DNA of 64,000 bases from Chytriomyces cf. hyalinus JEL632 (GCA_025435555.1 JAIWWG010000029.1:273940-337939); one strand, 5' to 3'. Positions 23,301 to 38,780 are shown, numbered from the stretch's first letter. Notes: generated from the sequence alone by a model not told the origin. Numbers and translations are program-made.

Positions 23301-24788
23301 GCTCAAAACCTCTCCCTCCTTGCTGAGACTGTCAATCACCGGGACGCGGTCAATCGTTGCATAGATCTTGTACGCAGCTCCACGAGCACCACCGACGGCC
23401 GCCAAATTCTGAGGAATCATCATGAGCGCAAAACTTCCCATCATCAAACTCATGAATGAAACGAGAACGTCTTGGCCCTGCATTCTTCCATCGAGTACAA
23501 GTCGACTGCCGTACCAAAATGCGAGACCGTATGTGCAAAACATGACGAGCATGAATGCACCGAACCCGATTCCACGCGTCAATCCACCAGCGCGGTCAGC
23601 AGCCTCTGCCTTTGCAAGCTTTTGGTCGTACTTTACGGCAAAGCGTGCTTGTAAAGAGAATGAGTAAATGGTGCGGATACCCGAAATGACCTGCAAATGT
23701 GAGTGTGAGTGTGAACCTGCAATGTTAGCTCTGGTGAATTTATGAAACAATGGTCGAGACGCACCTGTTCCGCAACGGCTCCTGCTTCAGCATACGCGTC
23801 CTGACCACGGGCAGTCAACTTTGTGAGAACAGTGAACATGACGATACCAACACCTGCCATGACAGGAATGGCAGCCAGCAAAACCAACGCAAGAGTAGGA
23901 CCTGGGTACATTGTCAGAAGACAAAGTTTAAATAACGCGTGCGAGTGCATGTCCTAGATCAGATCCACTCACCCTTCACAAAGGCAATGACGAAACCAGT
24001 AATGAACTGAGCCAAACATTGCACACAAAGTCCGGCCTTTTCACTGATACCATCTTGAATAAGCGCAGTGTCTTGGGCAAGACGAGTCGTCAGGGATCCT
24101 TCCTCAGCCAAATCAAACCTGTCAAAGAAAACAATTTCAAAAAAAATTCTCGGGATAAAACAACCGGACAAAAAAAACCGTACCACGACATGTCTTGACG
24201 CAAGATTGAACGCATGTACAGTTCACGGATCCGACGCGCCTGGTTCTCTCCGGCCAAGACCCACAATGCTTGGGACACATACCCAGCCACCATCATTGCA
24301 ACACCAAAGTAAACAAAGTTGAGGATCATTGGGTAGAAGGAGGATGGGTCGAATGCCGGAATGGGAGCTGCTGTTGCGTTCATACGTCCAGTGGGTGCGC
24401 CCGCCGGCATTGCACCTCCAGGCATTGCGCCGGCAAACATTGCACCGTTACCCAAGACTTGACCGAGGATTAGAATGGCAGATGGAATGAGAGCACCGAT
24501 TCCAACAGAGAAGATGAACCCGACACTGGCACATTCAAATTAGATCAAGCGGACATTGCATTCACACAAGGTGGACTTTACTTACGCAATCATTGCTCTG
24601 TCCTTGCCATCTGCAAATCGAAACAGTTCCAGCAGGGGAACTGCTGGCTCCTTCACTTTCGGCTTTGTGTCTGCGGATCCCTTCTTGAACCGAGCAGCAA
24701 AGCCCTGCCTCTTGGTTGGTGTTGCTGATGGAGTCGTTGAAGGGGAGCCCGTCTCCTGCATAGGGATTGCAGTGTCTTGTCTGGTCAT
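20327..24788 (-). CDS. ABCB-type (P-glycoprotein-like) full ABC exporter
   Basis: Eight exons on the minus strand (24586-24788, 24184-24525, 23973-24118, 23765-23901, 23027-23690, 20832-22964, 20643-20764, 20327-20560) give 1326 residues, the usual size of a full MDR/PDR4-like B-family exporter. The order is TMD1-NBD1-linker-TMD2-NBD2. NBD1 has Walker [11 protein letters not shown] near residue 450, signature [10 protein letters not shown] near 550, and Walker [16 protein letters not shown]2 has [31 protein letters not shown] and a final IAHRLSTI switch region. Such pumps use ATP to export hydrophobic compounds or, in yeasts, lipopeptide pheromones; the substrate here is unknown. A Gly/Ala/Met/Pro-rich insert ([13 protein letters not shown]) lies in the first extracellular loop region. 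The start is the first ATG of the frame; a second in-frame ATG lies 9 codons on. Confidence 0.96.
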
Positions 24789-25656
24789 GGATTTGGGTTT
24801 GGGGCACCTTTGCAAGCAGTCTCTATTTTACTTTATACTGCGTAATCCACGGCATTTGAACAAATTGGGATATTTTGAAATGTCTGATAAATTCACCCTT
24901 TCTGTGTAACCCCTCAGAGAGACTTTTTATGCTGCCCTTCTGCTCCCCTTCTGCTCCCCTTCATCGTGTATGCTGCGACATCGGTACCTGCCTCCAACCA
25001 ACCCATCCCTCCTCAGACCCTCAGACCCTCAGACCCTCCAGACGCTCTGATGGCTCGGATGCGGCAACGCATCTCCTCGCCCGTCCTTTGCTGACGTGGG
25101 TTCGTTTGAAATTGCCACCCTATTTTAATTGGGAATATTTGTAAGCATCTCAAGTGCAACGTTTAATTTTTTCTTGCTTGACCCCTCTTTTCCCGCCATT
25201 CTTTGTTTCTCTCACTTTTATTGCACTTTTGTGTATGTACCGTACACGTGTAGTAGTACGCCTGGCATTGGTCATCTTTGACACCACCTTCACACGCGCG
25301 CATTTGAGGGCGTCTGTCAAAGTGCGCATATGGGTGCAGCTGAGGCTGAGACTGGCTTGGACAGCCAATACCTTTTCTTGTTGGGGTTCGAATTTGCCGT
25401 CACGATCGATCTCAGAATCTGTTGGGCGCCTTCTCAAAACTGTTTTATTCAATTTGAAATTGCTTGTCCTTATTATTTTATGCCGCATCGCCCGCTCCCA
25501 ACCATAAAGTAATTGCTGAACAACGAGGCAAATGCATATGCACATGCAAGACTTATCGCATAGACTTTGTATATTTGCCGCCAGTCATCAACTTCAAACA
25601 AATCAAAAAAGCATCAACAATAACTTGCACAATGCCAACAAAAACTGTTTTGTTTG
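24789..25656. other. Intergenic, no gene seen
   Basis: 868 bp upstream of the ABC exporter. It holds a CAGACCCT triplicate near 25014-25036 and a duplicated CTGCTCCCCTT near 24940-24960. Short open frames here have no family features. Confidence 0.4.
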
Positions 25657-27091
25657 TCAATCCAGCAAAGCCTCTCGTTCCTCCTCCCGACCTTGCACTA
25701 CCGTGGTTTTGTTGTAATGCAGGCATAAAGCCAGAAGCACAAACTGAAGCACGCCTGAAATCAAGAGAGGTGCATACGAAGTAAAGTTTGCACCCGGTGC
25801 CAGCGAAATTGAGAGTGCAAATAGAAAGTTTCCTGGGGTGTGAAACAAACAAAAATAAATCCAACTGAAATTTAGCAACATGGCTGGCTGTTCAATTTAC
25901 CTGGAACTTGCATCACCAGTGTAGGAATACTCAAAGCACCGGCAGACTAAAAACACAGGCAGCAAAAAATCCAAACAATTAGGGGCAAAACAAAACACCA
26001 CAAAAAAAAAAGATAGGAAAATAAATAAATAAAAAGACGAAAAACCGCACCTTTAACTTGACCGTCTCAAAAATCTGCGGCAAAAACAACACCAACGAAC
26101 TCAAAGCACTCAACACTCCAAACACACTGGCAACAAACACGAGCCAAGCCTGACTCAGCGAATAAAGCGTCACTGCTGAAATGAATGCAAATGCCAGCAA
26201 AATCAGAATGCTCAGATTGATCATTTTCAGCGCACGAATGTATGCGGCTCCTGAAGGTGTCGTTGATTCGGTGATTTCAACAGCGTCAGATAGTTGTTGT
26301 TGTTGTTGCTGGGTTGTGGTATCTTCGACGATTTCTGATTCGTCATCCATGCAGTCGTGATGCGGGAAATACGCGATAAACAGAAACACGCTGTTTTTTT
26401 TTTTACAAGAGAATGGCGTATTTTAGAAATGAAGGAGGGGGAGGGAATTTTCGAAAATAGCGTGTCGACATACAAAATCCAGAAACAACCAGCTTGAATA
26501 AAAATTTGCGTGAGACCCAGCGTGTTCTCAAAGCAGACGAACGGAGTCCACTAAAGCGTAATATAGTTCAAAGTTTTACAACAATAAAAAAGAGTTGCGA
26601 AAGTTGGTAATTTGAGACGCGATGTGAATGCAGTCGAGGAAAAGAAACCAAACACAAGAAGTTCTTACATTTGTAAAGCAGCATTTAACCTATCAGAGAA
26701 GCGTGTACATAGTTGTTAAACACTTGCAGATCATGGGGGGGGGGGACATGGGAAACAGCCATACCACCGTTGACTGAAGCAAGACAATATTCGATAAGGA
26801 GGCCCCACCGCCGGCGCATCCAATCAGCAAGAATTCAGCCGAAATGCCGCGTGAAGACTTGAGCCGCACGATTTTGGTGAACTATGCGATTTGGGTTGAA
26901 GGAAGGGGGAGAGGGGTGTTTGGTTGGAAACGCATTTACACACAAGGTTAGTCTCTTGCTTCCTTCGCTCTCACCTGAGGAAGATATGAGACAAAGATGC
27001 CGCAGATGATGAAGAGCCCGAGTCCGGTTCGTGCAGGGTTTACGGATGACTGGTGCTGTGCGTAACACTCTCCCCACTTCATTTCCTCCAT
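25657..27091 (-). CDS. PQ-loop repeat membrane protein
   Basis: Seven exons join in phase: 26975-27091, 26765-26881, 26669-26689 (a 21-nt micro-exon), 26474-26550, 26051-26390, 25901-25946 and 25657-25832, giving 297 residues. The first PQ motif is FVSYLPQ followed by RLKSSRGISAEFLL. The second is LFLPQIFETVKLKSAGALS with LVMQVPGNFLFALS. CFENTLGLTQIFIQ between them is typical of fungal members. About seven membrane spans with a Gln-rich cytosolic loop (QQQQQQ) are visible. PQ-loop proteins include lysosomal or vacuolar amino-acid exporters and uncharacterised fungal proteins; the substrate is unknown. The start is uncertain: the ATG at 27091 is preferred, but the frame is open to an ATG at 27199. 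None of its exons is obvious alone. Confidence 0.85.
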
Positions 27092-27318
27092 TTTATATTT
27101 TGCCAGTGCTTGGGTCTTGCGAAATGCACTGAGTTGAATGACAGAACAAGAATCCAAAAGCATAGCATTCATTTCGATATCAAAATTCTTTGTGATCATT
27201 GTGCTCGATGCAGCACCAGTTCTTTCCCCCCTCCAAATGGCTCCATCGCGAGGCCCCGCGCAAACACAAAAAAATTAAAAAAAAAAAACGACTTGCAAAC
27301 GCATTTTTTTGAAACTTT

Positions 27319-28602
27319 TTAAACAAGGTTTTGCAGTCTCTGGGCAATGGCCAGCTGTGTCCGCGTCAAGTTGGAGAGGTAGAGCACCATCAGCAGATCC
27401 TGTTTTGTATGCAAGAAAGAACATTTGTTTTAGAGCAGGCGGCTTGGAGTGCAAGCATTCGTGTATTCCTGTTATTACCTGCAAGTGGTTGTTGAACATT
27501 TTTTCAAAGTCCCCTGAGTCAATGAGTGGAACGGACGAGACAGTGTCCAAAAGGTACCGGCCGATTCCAGTGTCAGCTGGAATGTCTCCAGACTACAAGA
27601 AAAAAAATCATAACATGTCAGTTCCCAATCCGCAAAGCTCAATAAAAACGCAAGCTACAGCCACATTGCACACACACACACACGCACGCACGCACGCACC
27701 TTCACACCAGCAACCCATTCCTGCAAAGACTCCACCATGCTCTGAATCGCAAGCACCGACCGCTCCAAAGAATCCATATCACTCAAGACACCCGTAACGC
27801 TCGAGTTTCCTTCACCGCCCACAAAATTGTCCAATTCAGAAACAGGTCGGGCTTGTGCAATCAAGTCGAGTCCTGATTTTTCAGCATCGTTCAACTTTAA
27901 ACTGCATGTGACGGGCAAAAACATTGTGCCGGCGAATTCGCTTGACGGAACGCCTGCTTCAGACCTTTTTTTTTGTTTTTTTTTTTTGGGTGGGTTGTTG
28001 TTTTGTTCGTAAATTCGTTTTTTCCGTTTTCGATAGATGCTGCTTTTTTTTCCTCACGTTACAAAGGCTTTGATTCCAAGTCTTCCTTCTTTGAGTTCGG
28101 CATCGACAAGGAGATGGAGAGGGACAATTGGGAACTCGGATGCAAAGTATTCGTGGATGAGGGCACTGTTGGCGTCCACCTTGTCGCCGGTGGAGTACCA
28201 GCCAACCAGGGTATCCTTCGAATTTGCTTGCAGATGCAGATGGAGCATTTGCGCCAAGTGTTCCGAGTCTACTGAAACCTAATATATCGATCGTATAGGA
28301 GATTGATGGGATTCAACGCCAAACAAAAAACTTTTTAACGGACTGCTAATGCAGTCCCACAGTAAACCCCATACCTCTTCATCGTTCTCGGTAATCGCCA
28401 ATGGGAAACAGCCTCGCAGTTCGACTTCGGCGCCATCGTCGCTCACACCGCCAAGAAGGGCTCCCATGACACGGGGCAGTGAGTCGGGACGTCTGACGCT
28501 GTGGGCCAGGATTCCAAGGTACACGACTGGTTCGACGACGGCGCTGCTCACGCTGCCTGCTCCAATGTTCAGCTGAAGGAACTGTGGTTCGACTTCGTCC
28601 AT
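27319..28602 (-). CDS. EIF3F: Translation initiation factor eIF3 subunit f
   Basis: Five exons (28375-28602, 28058-28278, 27700-27964, 27479-27592, 27319-27399) give 302 residues. The MPN domain opens with VVYLGILAHSVRR and RVMGALLG. It continues with LVGWYSTG, ALIHEYFAS and PLHLLVDAELKEGRLGIKAF. The C-terminal MIF4G-like helices end in DLLMVLYLSNLTRTQLAIAQRL. These match eIF3f, an MPN subunit of the eIF3 core that helps recruit the 40S subunit. The metalloprotease JAMM histidines are replaced, as in other eIF3f. The acceptor of exon 3 is placed after the A-run at 27965, because only that choice restores the family sequence (TSEAGVPSSEFAGTMFLPVT). It faces away from the possible remnant at 28696. 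Confidence 0.93.
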
Positions 28603-28695
28603 TTTTTCTTTTCTTTTTTTTTTTTTTTTAAATGCAGTCAATTATTTACCACGCTTGATTGGTGTTAAATATATCCTGGAACCACGAGAGACGAG

Positions 28696-29229
28696 ATGGA
28701 GGACTGCGTGTTTGGTGGAAATCAAAGCGGTGTTTACAAGCTGCCTGAGATTCATCTTCAACTGAGTCAATGTGAACCTTCCGTGTCGTTTCAATTGTTC
28801 CGAGCATCATCACACTTCATGCCCTCCAACAATGTCATGACAGTGTGCGCCAAGGAAGGCCCAGGCGACGCGTGCAAAGGACGGTTTTTACCTGTCCATT
28901 GGTGACGGGTCTCCTCTTAAAAACCAGAATTGACTGTATGTGTGGTTGACTGCCATTCGCTCGAGTGGGTTGAGGGGGATTGGGTGTTGATTGGAGATGA
29001 AGCCAAATCAAAATGCGATGTGAGGTTTGGTCTTCCGGCAGCAAGCACTCCGCATATCTCATCAAACATGGCATGCCTTGCACAATACACATACAACGCG
29101 GTTCCATTCATTCCCGGTCCAGGTTCAGGAGCAATTTTTACAACGGACTTTCACTTTTGTATCACGAGGATTTCACGGTGGGTGCTTCAGCAACAAGATG
29201 TGTGGGGCTCAGGGGGGCAGGGGTGAAAT
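28696..29229 (+). pseudogene. Possible trypsin-like (S1) protease remnant
   Basis: A short frame from the ATG at 28696 to 28905 reads like the C-terminal half of an S1 serine protease: KLPEIHLQL then a Cys, SNNVMTVCAKEGPGDACKG. In active enzymes this is followed at once by GDSGGP. Here the frame breaks, and the nearest equivalent (GDGSPL, near 28893) lies in another frame after ~20 extra bases. The N-terminal half with His and Asp is not found. Further short frames continue to ~29229 without clear homology. I read it as a decayed fragment, but an unusual intron cannot be excluded. Confidence 0.25.
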
Positions 29230-30623
29230 AAAGCGGGGAAAAATACCAGCAGCCACACCGCCGCCGAGCATTCACCATGTATGTGTTGCTGACAGTCTCG
29301 TCGGCCTCAACTGGCAGTGCAGTCCAAATAGGATTGTTTGTGTTGCACAGTTTGGCAAAACGCAAACAGTCAGGATCAAGGGAGTTTGCAGGAAGCGTGT
29401 TTTTTGTTGCATTCCGTAAGACAGACAAAAAGGCATCGATTGGTGGGGCATGTCACACTTTAGTGTCGTGTCCATCATCATACACTCACTGCACACACAC
29501 ACACACAGCGTCTTTGATTTTGTGTACCAAGTAAACATGACGTACATGTCAATGAAAAGACGACGGGACAAGAGAGTGGAAGGGAGCAGTCACTTGTTGG
29601 GAAAGGCACAAGCACAAGCACAAGCACAAGCACAGGCACAGGCAGGCTTGTTGTTGTCGTCCTTGCGCCGCTGCTGCTGCTGTTTCCCCCTTTAATAAAA
29701 TTTTATGACATGAACCCTTCATTAAAAAAAACTTACATAATAGCCAGCCAGCCAGCATTAAGCCAACAAGAAATGGAAAGTATGCAAGCCAAGAGTTTAT
29801 TTTTGAATGCATGCATGTATGTGCTTGTGGTTGTGCTTGTGGTTGTGCTTGGGATTGCGTTAAAGTATGTGTATTTTATGTTGAATACTAGCTTAGAATG
29901 AGGAAGGGGACAGACAAGCCACCCTGTGTCACGATTGGAGGATGGGGTAGGTATGAAGAGCAAGCAAGGGACGTTCAGCAAATCAAATCAAATCAAATCA
30001 AATGGCTGGCTGGCTGGCTGAGTAAGGCAGCATGGCATCTATCTCGGAGTTAAAAAGAAAAAATTGTAGTTGGGGCAAAAGTGGCGCAAGCAAGCCCAAG
30101 TGAGTGGGGTTCTTGTGCAGCAGAGAGAGGGAGGGAGTGAGTGAGTGAGTGAGAGAAAGAGAAAGAGAAAGAGAAAGAGAGTACTCTCATTCCTTCCCCA
30201 ATAGAAAAGAAAAGAAGAAGAAGAACAAGAATGACGCAAGAATCATCCAAATGTCGCAATTTTTTAATCTCCCTTTTTTTGCACCCAGGAGCATGAGACT
30301 CAGTCGGCGGACAATTTCAATTTCCTATTACGTAATGACAAACAGCCACGCAAAAACTATTTAAATATTTCTGACAAAGACTGTAATAAATAAACCCTTT
30401 CCTTCTTCCTTGCTTTGAAAAAAACTTTAAAAAGGAGACAAGCCCCCAATCCAATCCAATCCAATCCAATCCAAAACAAGAACAACAACAACAAATCCCG
30501 AATAATCGGTTTCCAACTAAAAAAAACCTAAGCCTGAATTCACAAAAGAACCTACATCCACCTACAACATCCACATCCACATACAACATCCACATCCACC
30601 TACAACATCCACATCCACACCGA
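29230..30623. repeat. Microsatellite-rich intergenic region
   Basis: A 1.4-kb gap with many short tandem arrays. They include (ACAAGC)n at ~29606-29645, (GCTTGTGGTTGT)2 at 29822-29846, (AATCA)n at ~29978-30002, GGCT repeats at 30004-30020, (GTGA)n at 30135-30153 and GAAAGA repeats to ~30180. (CCAAT)n at ~30449-30473 and ACATCCACATCC-type 12-mers at ~30550-30620 are just before the homeodomain ATG. No gene is supported inside. Confidence 0.7.
30449..30473 (+). promoter_or_regulatory. Tandem CCAAT pentamers upstream of the homeodomain gene
   Basis: Five consecutive CCAAT units begin about 175 bp upstream of the ATG at 30624. CCAAT is the core bound by the Hap2/3/5 (NF-Y) complex. A pentamer array of the motif could be a dense binding platform or simply a microsatellite; the sequence cannot tell these apart. 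Confidence 0.3.
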
Positions 30624-30674
30624 ATGTTCAACATTGACGACTTCCTCGTCCGCAACTCCTTTGCCATCAACAGC

Positions 30675-30748
<74 letters not shown>

Positions 30749-31612
30749 CCAGGACTCCCACAACAACCTGCACTCTTACTCTTACTACCACCACTACCAC
30801 TACCAGGACCCATCCCACCATTTCGACCAGTCTCCCCCCCGCACTCCTCCACATCCCAGCCACCCTAAAAACGCATTCATGGCCCTGGCTGCTGCAACCC
30901 CAGACAGTCTCCATTTCGTCCCAATCACACACGTCCCAGTGAATATCGATCCTCATCTCTCACCCAACAACTCCCATGTAAGGCTCCCTGTATCACCCGC
31001 TGACGGTGGTCTCGGCTGGATGCTTGATATGGAGGCTGAGCCTTCTTCACAGCCTTTCAACTTTCACCAAATCCAGCAACAGCACGTTCAACCCACCCAG
31101 CAACAACAACAACAACAACTAAAGCAACTACAACATCCAAATCCAATGGGCATGATTCTTCATCAGCTGGATGACAGTCACTTGTCAAAACATGCCTATC
31201 TACAGCAGCAACATCACTTTACCCACTGTCCAAACCCATCCTCTCTACAGCAGTACCGCAGCAGCTACCAGTCACCAGCAGCAGTCCAATCCTTCAACAA
31301 CAACTCTCCACCAATCGCCCAATTCGCCGCCGACTTCCGCGACATGCATCATGTTACTTCTTCTTGCCCAACAATTTTTCCCAAAAACTCACAATCTCCG
31401 ATCCCGATCCCGATCCACACAAACACGTTCACCATCAAACACGCCACCACTACCACTCCTCCAGCGACTGCGCACTCAAACTCGGCATCTCCAGAATACC
31501 CCGATGACGATAACTGCGATGACGATCAAGTATGTTCACCATCTTCCTCTCCTGTCGACCATGAATCCATTTTCGCACGATACCTCACTGTCATGAGTGA
31601 AACCAAGACTGG

Positions 31613-31643
<31 letters not shown>

Positions 31644-31985
31644 ACTACTGCTCCACCAGCTTTACACTCGTTCGCGACTACTACTACTACTACCACCACC
31701 ACCACCAACAACAACCATCCTTCCTTCACCACCACACACACTTCTACTGCTACCCTCAAATCAAAACCATACCTCCGCCGTCCCATCCAAAAAGACCAAA
31801 AACACGTCTTGAAACGCATGTTTAAACAAGACCCAAGCCCGTTACCTGCTCAAGTCCGATGGATCGCTGCCGAACTTGGGCTTGAAAAGAACAAGGTGAA
31901 AGTTTGGTTTCAAAATCAGAGAGCCCAGTTGAAGCGGCGGCAGAGTGTCATTGCTTTACGACCAAACAACAACAAGTCGGCATGA
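30624..31985 (+). CDS. Homeodomain transcription factor with poly-Asn tracts
   Basis: One exon of 453 codons. The homeodomain is at the extreme C-terminus, about residues 392-448. It starts RRPIQKDQKHVLKRMF and ends in the recognition helix KVKVWFQNQRAQLKRRQ, with the invariant W-F-x-N-x-R. Spacing is that of a typical 60-residue domain, not an atypical TALE type. The rest is low complexity: a run of about 26 Asn near the N-terminus from (AAC)n, Gln-rich stretches, a second Asn run and a Thr run. These look like disordered activation regions. Targets and role are unknown. The repeats make allele-length variation likely. Confidence 0.93.
30671..30749 (+). repeat. (AAC)n trinucleotide repeat coding poly-Asn
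   Basis: About 26 near-uninterrupted AAC codons inside the homeodomain gene. The reverse strand and other frames read as Val, Cys, Leu or Thr runs, which explains several spurious long open frames here. Confidence 0.95.
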
Positions 31986-32240
31986 ACAGCTGCTCTTTTA
32001 TTTTTCTCTTTTTTCTCCTCCTCCTCTCCCCAGCAAATAGTCTCCCCTCTTTACCACGCAAATGTTGACATGAATGTATAATAAATATCCCATCCGTAAT
32101 CTTGGGTCGCACTTTGAACAGTTGTCATACGAAAATCAAACATTTTGTGGTGGCGCATTTGAACATCGCTACGTTGCCTTTACTGACCAGCGATACAGCA
32201 GACTCACTTTTTCAACCATAAATTACCAGAAAATGACAAC

Positions 32241-32278
<38 letters not shown>

Positions 32279-32335
32279 CCAAGCCAGCGGACTTAAGAAA
32301 TAGGCACACATCAAAACAAAAACAAAAAGTCCAAT
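31986..32335. other. Convergent intergenic region with a 25-A run
   Basis: 350 bp between the converging homeodomain and MCM4 genes. It contains AATAAATATC near 32081 and a homopolymer of 25 A at 32241-32265. No gene seen. Confidence 0.5.
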
Positions 32336-36182
<3,847 letters not shown>

Positions 36183-36966
36183 TTTTCAACTTCAAAATCT
36201 TCTTTTTGTCTTTTCCACTTGTTTGCAAATTACGGACATCATCCCCTGCTTCACCTTCTTGCACTCGATACGAGCGAACCTTTTTTACTTCTTGATTCTT
36301 TCTTGAAATGTCTGACTGACTATGTGATAAGGACTGACATAACATGATCATCTCTCTGTTTTCCTCTGAGAAACAGCGGGTCACGTTTAAATAGCCAGGC
36401 CTGCACTCTTTTGTGGTCCATGCACCTCTGTGAATGCTTCGACGGGTCCTCTGTCGATCCAGATGAATGAACGCGATGGCATAAACGCGGGCACACCATA
36501 CCCTCCAACGAAACAAAGACTCATCACAGTTTATGAACAGAGATTCCATCACAGGCATCGAAGAACCGCCCTTGGCAGCAGTCCATCCGGAAGGAGGCAG
36601 TTGCAACAAGTAGACGTCATAACAACAAAGCAAACTAACGCAAATGCCGACATTCATCCAATCGTTTTCCAGCAATTTTCCACTTTCCGCAGCTCCGACC
36701 AATAAGAAGCCGTCGAGTGGGTCCCGTCCCAAATGCGCATAAATGCGTATAAAATGGACGGCATTGTCGCAATAACATGCGCCGAGACTTGCCTTGAGTC
36801 GCTGTGAGAACCCGTGCCAGTGTTACGGGGCACGTGCTGTCGATCGGAATATATCGGAGTGTCAATTGTGACTCATAGGCCCAGACACGCGATTTATTCC
36901 GATCTCACTTGTTGAAAGGTCGCATTTTATCTTTGTTATCCGACAGTAGAAAAAAAGAAAAAAAAT
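36183..36966. promoter_or_regulatory. Divergent promoter region between MCM4 and cytochrome c
   Basis: 784 bp between two divergent start codons. A CACGTG E-box lies at 36831-36836 next to a short inverted repeat (CGTGCC ... GGCACG at 36812-36835). This is about 130 bp upstream of the cytochrome c ATG. No gene is supported inside. Confidence 0.4.
36831..36836. promoter_or_regulatory. E-box CACGTG upstream of cytochrome c
   Basis: A perfect palindromic CACGTG about 130 bp before the ATG. In yeasts this is the Cbf1-type bHLH site, found at respiratory and methionine genes. Its use here is inference from position only. Confidence 0.3.
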
Positions 36967-37709
36967 ATGGCTGGTTAGTACTGCCAATCCATCCTCCTGC
37001 CCCCCCTACGCCTGTTGGGTCTGTGGATGGCCGCGCAATGTGCTGACAATGCTCGTAGGCGGAACCTGCGCTATGAGGAAGCACCAAACTGGAACATCTT
37101 GTGACAATGGGACAACGTCTCAAGTTTGACATCTTTGGCTGCCTGTTTCTTTCCAACACCAGAGTCGTCTTTCGTCATCAGTCTCTGTCGTATTGCGATC
37201 GTTATCCTCAGCTGTCGTAGCGTGACTCTTGCAGCTCTTGACGTTTTCCTTTTTTCTCCTCCAAAAAACGTCAAACACTGAACCGAAACCAAATATTAAC
37301 CTGCCCTTTCGCAAACAGGTGACGCTGTTAACGGTGCTAAACTCTTCAAGACCCGCTGTGCTCAATGCCACGTCGTTGAGAAGGTTCGTATCGACTCGAA
37401 AGCTGTGAAGATCTGAAGATCTGAAACTGATCGCTTTTCCTCCTTCATCCGAAAATCAATCAGGGTGCCCCACACAAGGTCGGACCCAACTTGAACGGTC
37501 TCTTTGGAAAGAAGTCTGGTTCTACCGCCGGATACTCTTACTCTGACGCCATGAAGAACAAGGTCGTCACCTGGGACGAGGACCAGCTCTTCACCTACCT
37601 CGAGAACCCAAAGAAGTTTGTCCCAGGAACCAAGATGGTGTTCGCTGGTTTCAAGAAGGAAGGTGACCGCAGAGACATTATCGCCTACCTGAAGGACTCC
37701 ACCAAGTAG
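36967..37709 (+). CDS. CYC1: Cytochrome c
   Basis: Three exons (36967-36973, 37319-37383, 37464-37709) give 105 residues, the classical size. It carries electrons from complex III to complex IV in the mitochondrial intermembrane space. The heme attachment site is CAQCH, the axial Met is in GTKMVFAG, and family blocks [14 protein letters not shown] and AYLKDSTK are present. Exon 1 contributes only ATGGCTG; it was chosen because it is the only upstream ATG that joins in phase to [10 protein letters not shown] after a donor GTTAGT. The first intron is 345 nt, the longest assigned among these genes, and may hold regulatory sequence. Codons are strongly biased to C-ending forms, as expected for a highly expressed gene. 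Confidence 0.96.
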
Positions 37710-38176
37710 ACATCTCTACAAGCGGTTTTTTGCACTCTTTCTTTTTCTGTTTTCACGTGTTTGCTTTTGTTTTGAGGGCCGGTGATTAACCCACCATCAC
37801 GGCTTTCTTTTCATGAGCTGCCGTCAGTCATTTTGTTAACTTAATGTAGTGCTGTCAGTTTATTTTTTCGCAAAGAGTAAAGATAATACGTGGTGCTTTC
37901 GTCAAAATTAGCTCTTGCCTTCCTCGACCAGCCAGTTGCAAATACCGATAAAGTGCGTTGTGGACAGGAGTTAATGAGCGCGGCAATGGGGGGAAACAAA
38001 GCCATCAACATGACAATGAAACTGTGTATGTGGACACAAGTTTGAATACGAAAGAGCGTTTCATTTGGTTCGCAAGCAGTGCTTTGCACACATCCATGCT
38101 CAGCCGCCATGCACTTGTTCACTTGCGAAATAAAACAAATAATTTTCAAAAACAACCTCTCATCCCTCATCAACTA
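37710..38176. other. Intergenic, no gene seen
   Basis: 467 bp between cytochrome c and elongin C, both on the plus strand. No gene or RNA recognised; an AATAAAACAAATAA signal-like stretch lies near 38130. Confidence 0.4.
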
Positions 38177-38712
38177 ATGGCAGACGACTGCGTCAAGGTG
38201 AATGAACCAGCAAGACTTTCCGGCGTCCAAACGCACTAGAAATGCCTCGCTCACTTTGCTGCCGACACTCACTGTCGTTAACGCTGTCAAGCAAACAACC
38301 TCTTCTAACGGCAAACAATATTTCAGCTCATCAGCGCCGACGGATTCGAATTCATCATCGATCGAAAGTGCGCCATGGCATCTGGAACCATTAAAAACAT
38401 GCTTTCATCGCCTGGCCAATTCACAGAGGCTGTTCAGAATGAAGTGACTTTCAGAGACATCAAGTTTCGTGTTGCCTGCTTCCCACTTTCATTTCTTGCG
38501 ACATTTGAATTGGGTGTCTCGCTCAGCGCGACAGTTCGTTTTTTGCTGACTGCCCGATTTCTCTCGCTAGGGCAATCGTTCTCGAAAAAGTGTGCAAGTA
38601 CCTATACTATAAAGTTCGCTACTCGAATACAAAGGACGAAATTCCCGAGTTTCCAATCGATGTGGAAGTTGCTCTGGAGCTTCTGATGGCCGCGGATTTT
38701 TTGGATTGCTGA
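38177..38712 (+). CDS. ELC1: Elongin C
   Basis: Three exons (38177-38197, 38327-38463, 38571-38712) give 99 residues, exactly the size of yeast Elc1. The first exon has just seven codons (MADDCVK). The protein reads [36 protein letters not shown], then [19 protein letters not shown] and the hallmark C-terminus [11 protein letters not shown]. Elongin C is a BTB/POZ-fold adaptor. It pairs with elongin B or cullins and binds BC-box proteins in E3 ubiquitin ligases, and it also takes part in Pol II degradation. The three exons lie in different frames, so the gene is easy to miss. It converges on the minus-strand gene that ends at 38781, with only 68 bp between stops. Confidence 0.95.
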
Positions 38713-38780
38713 AAAGGCCGGAGAGAACCAAAAATACAAGCAGCATTTCGAAAAACAAAATATCCATGTTTGGGAAATGA

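Noticed and set aside
25150-25545. Short frames on both strands between the ABC exporter and the PQ-loop gene
   Set aside because: Neither has a motif, a signal peptide or a splice partner, and composition is that of intergenic DNA.
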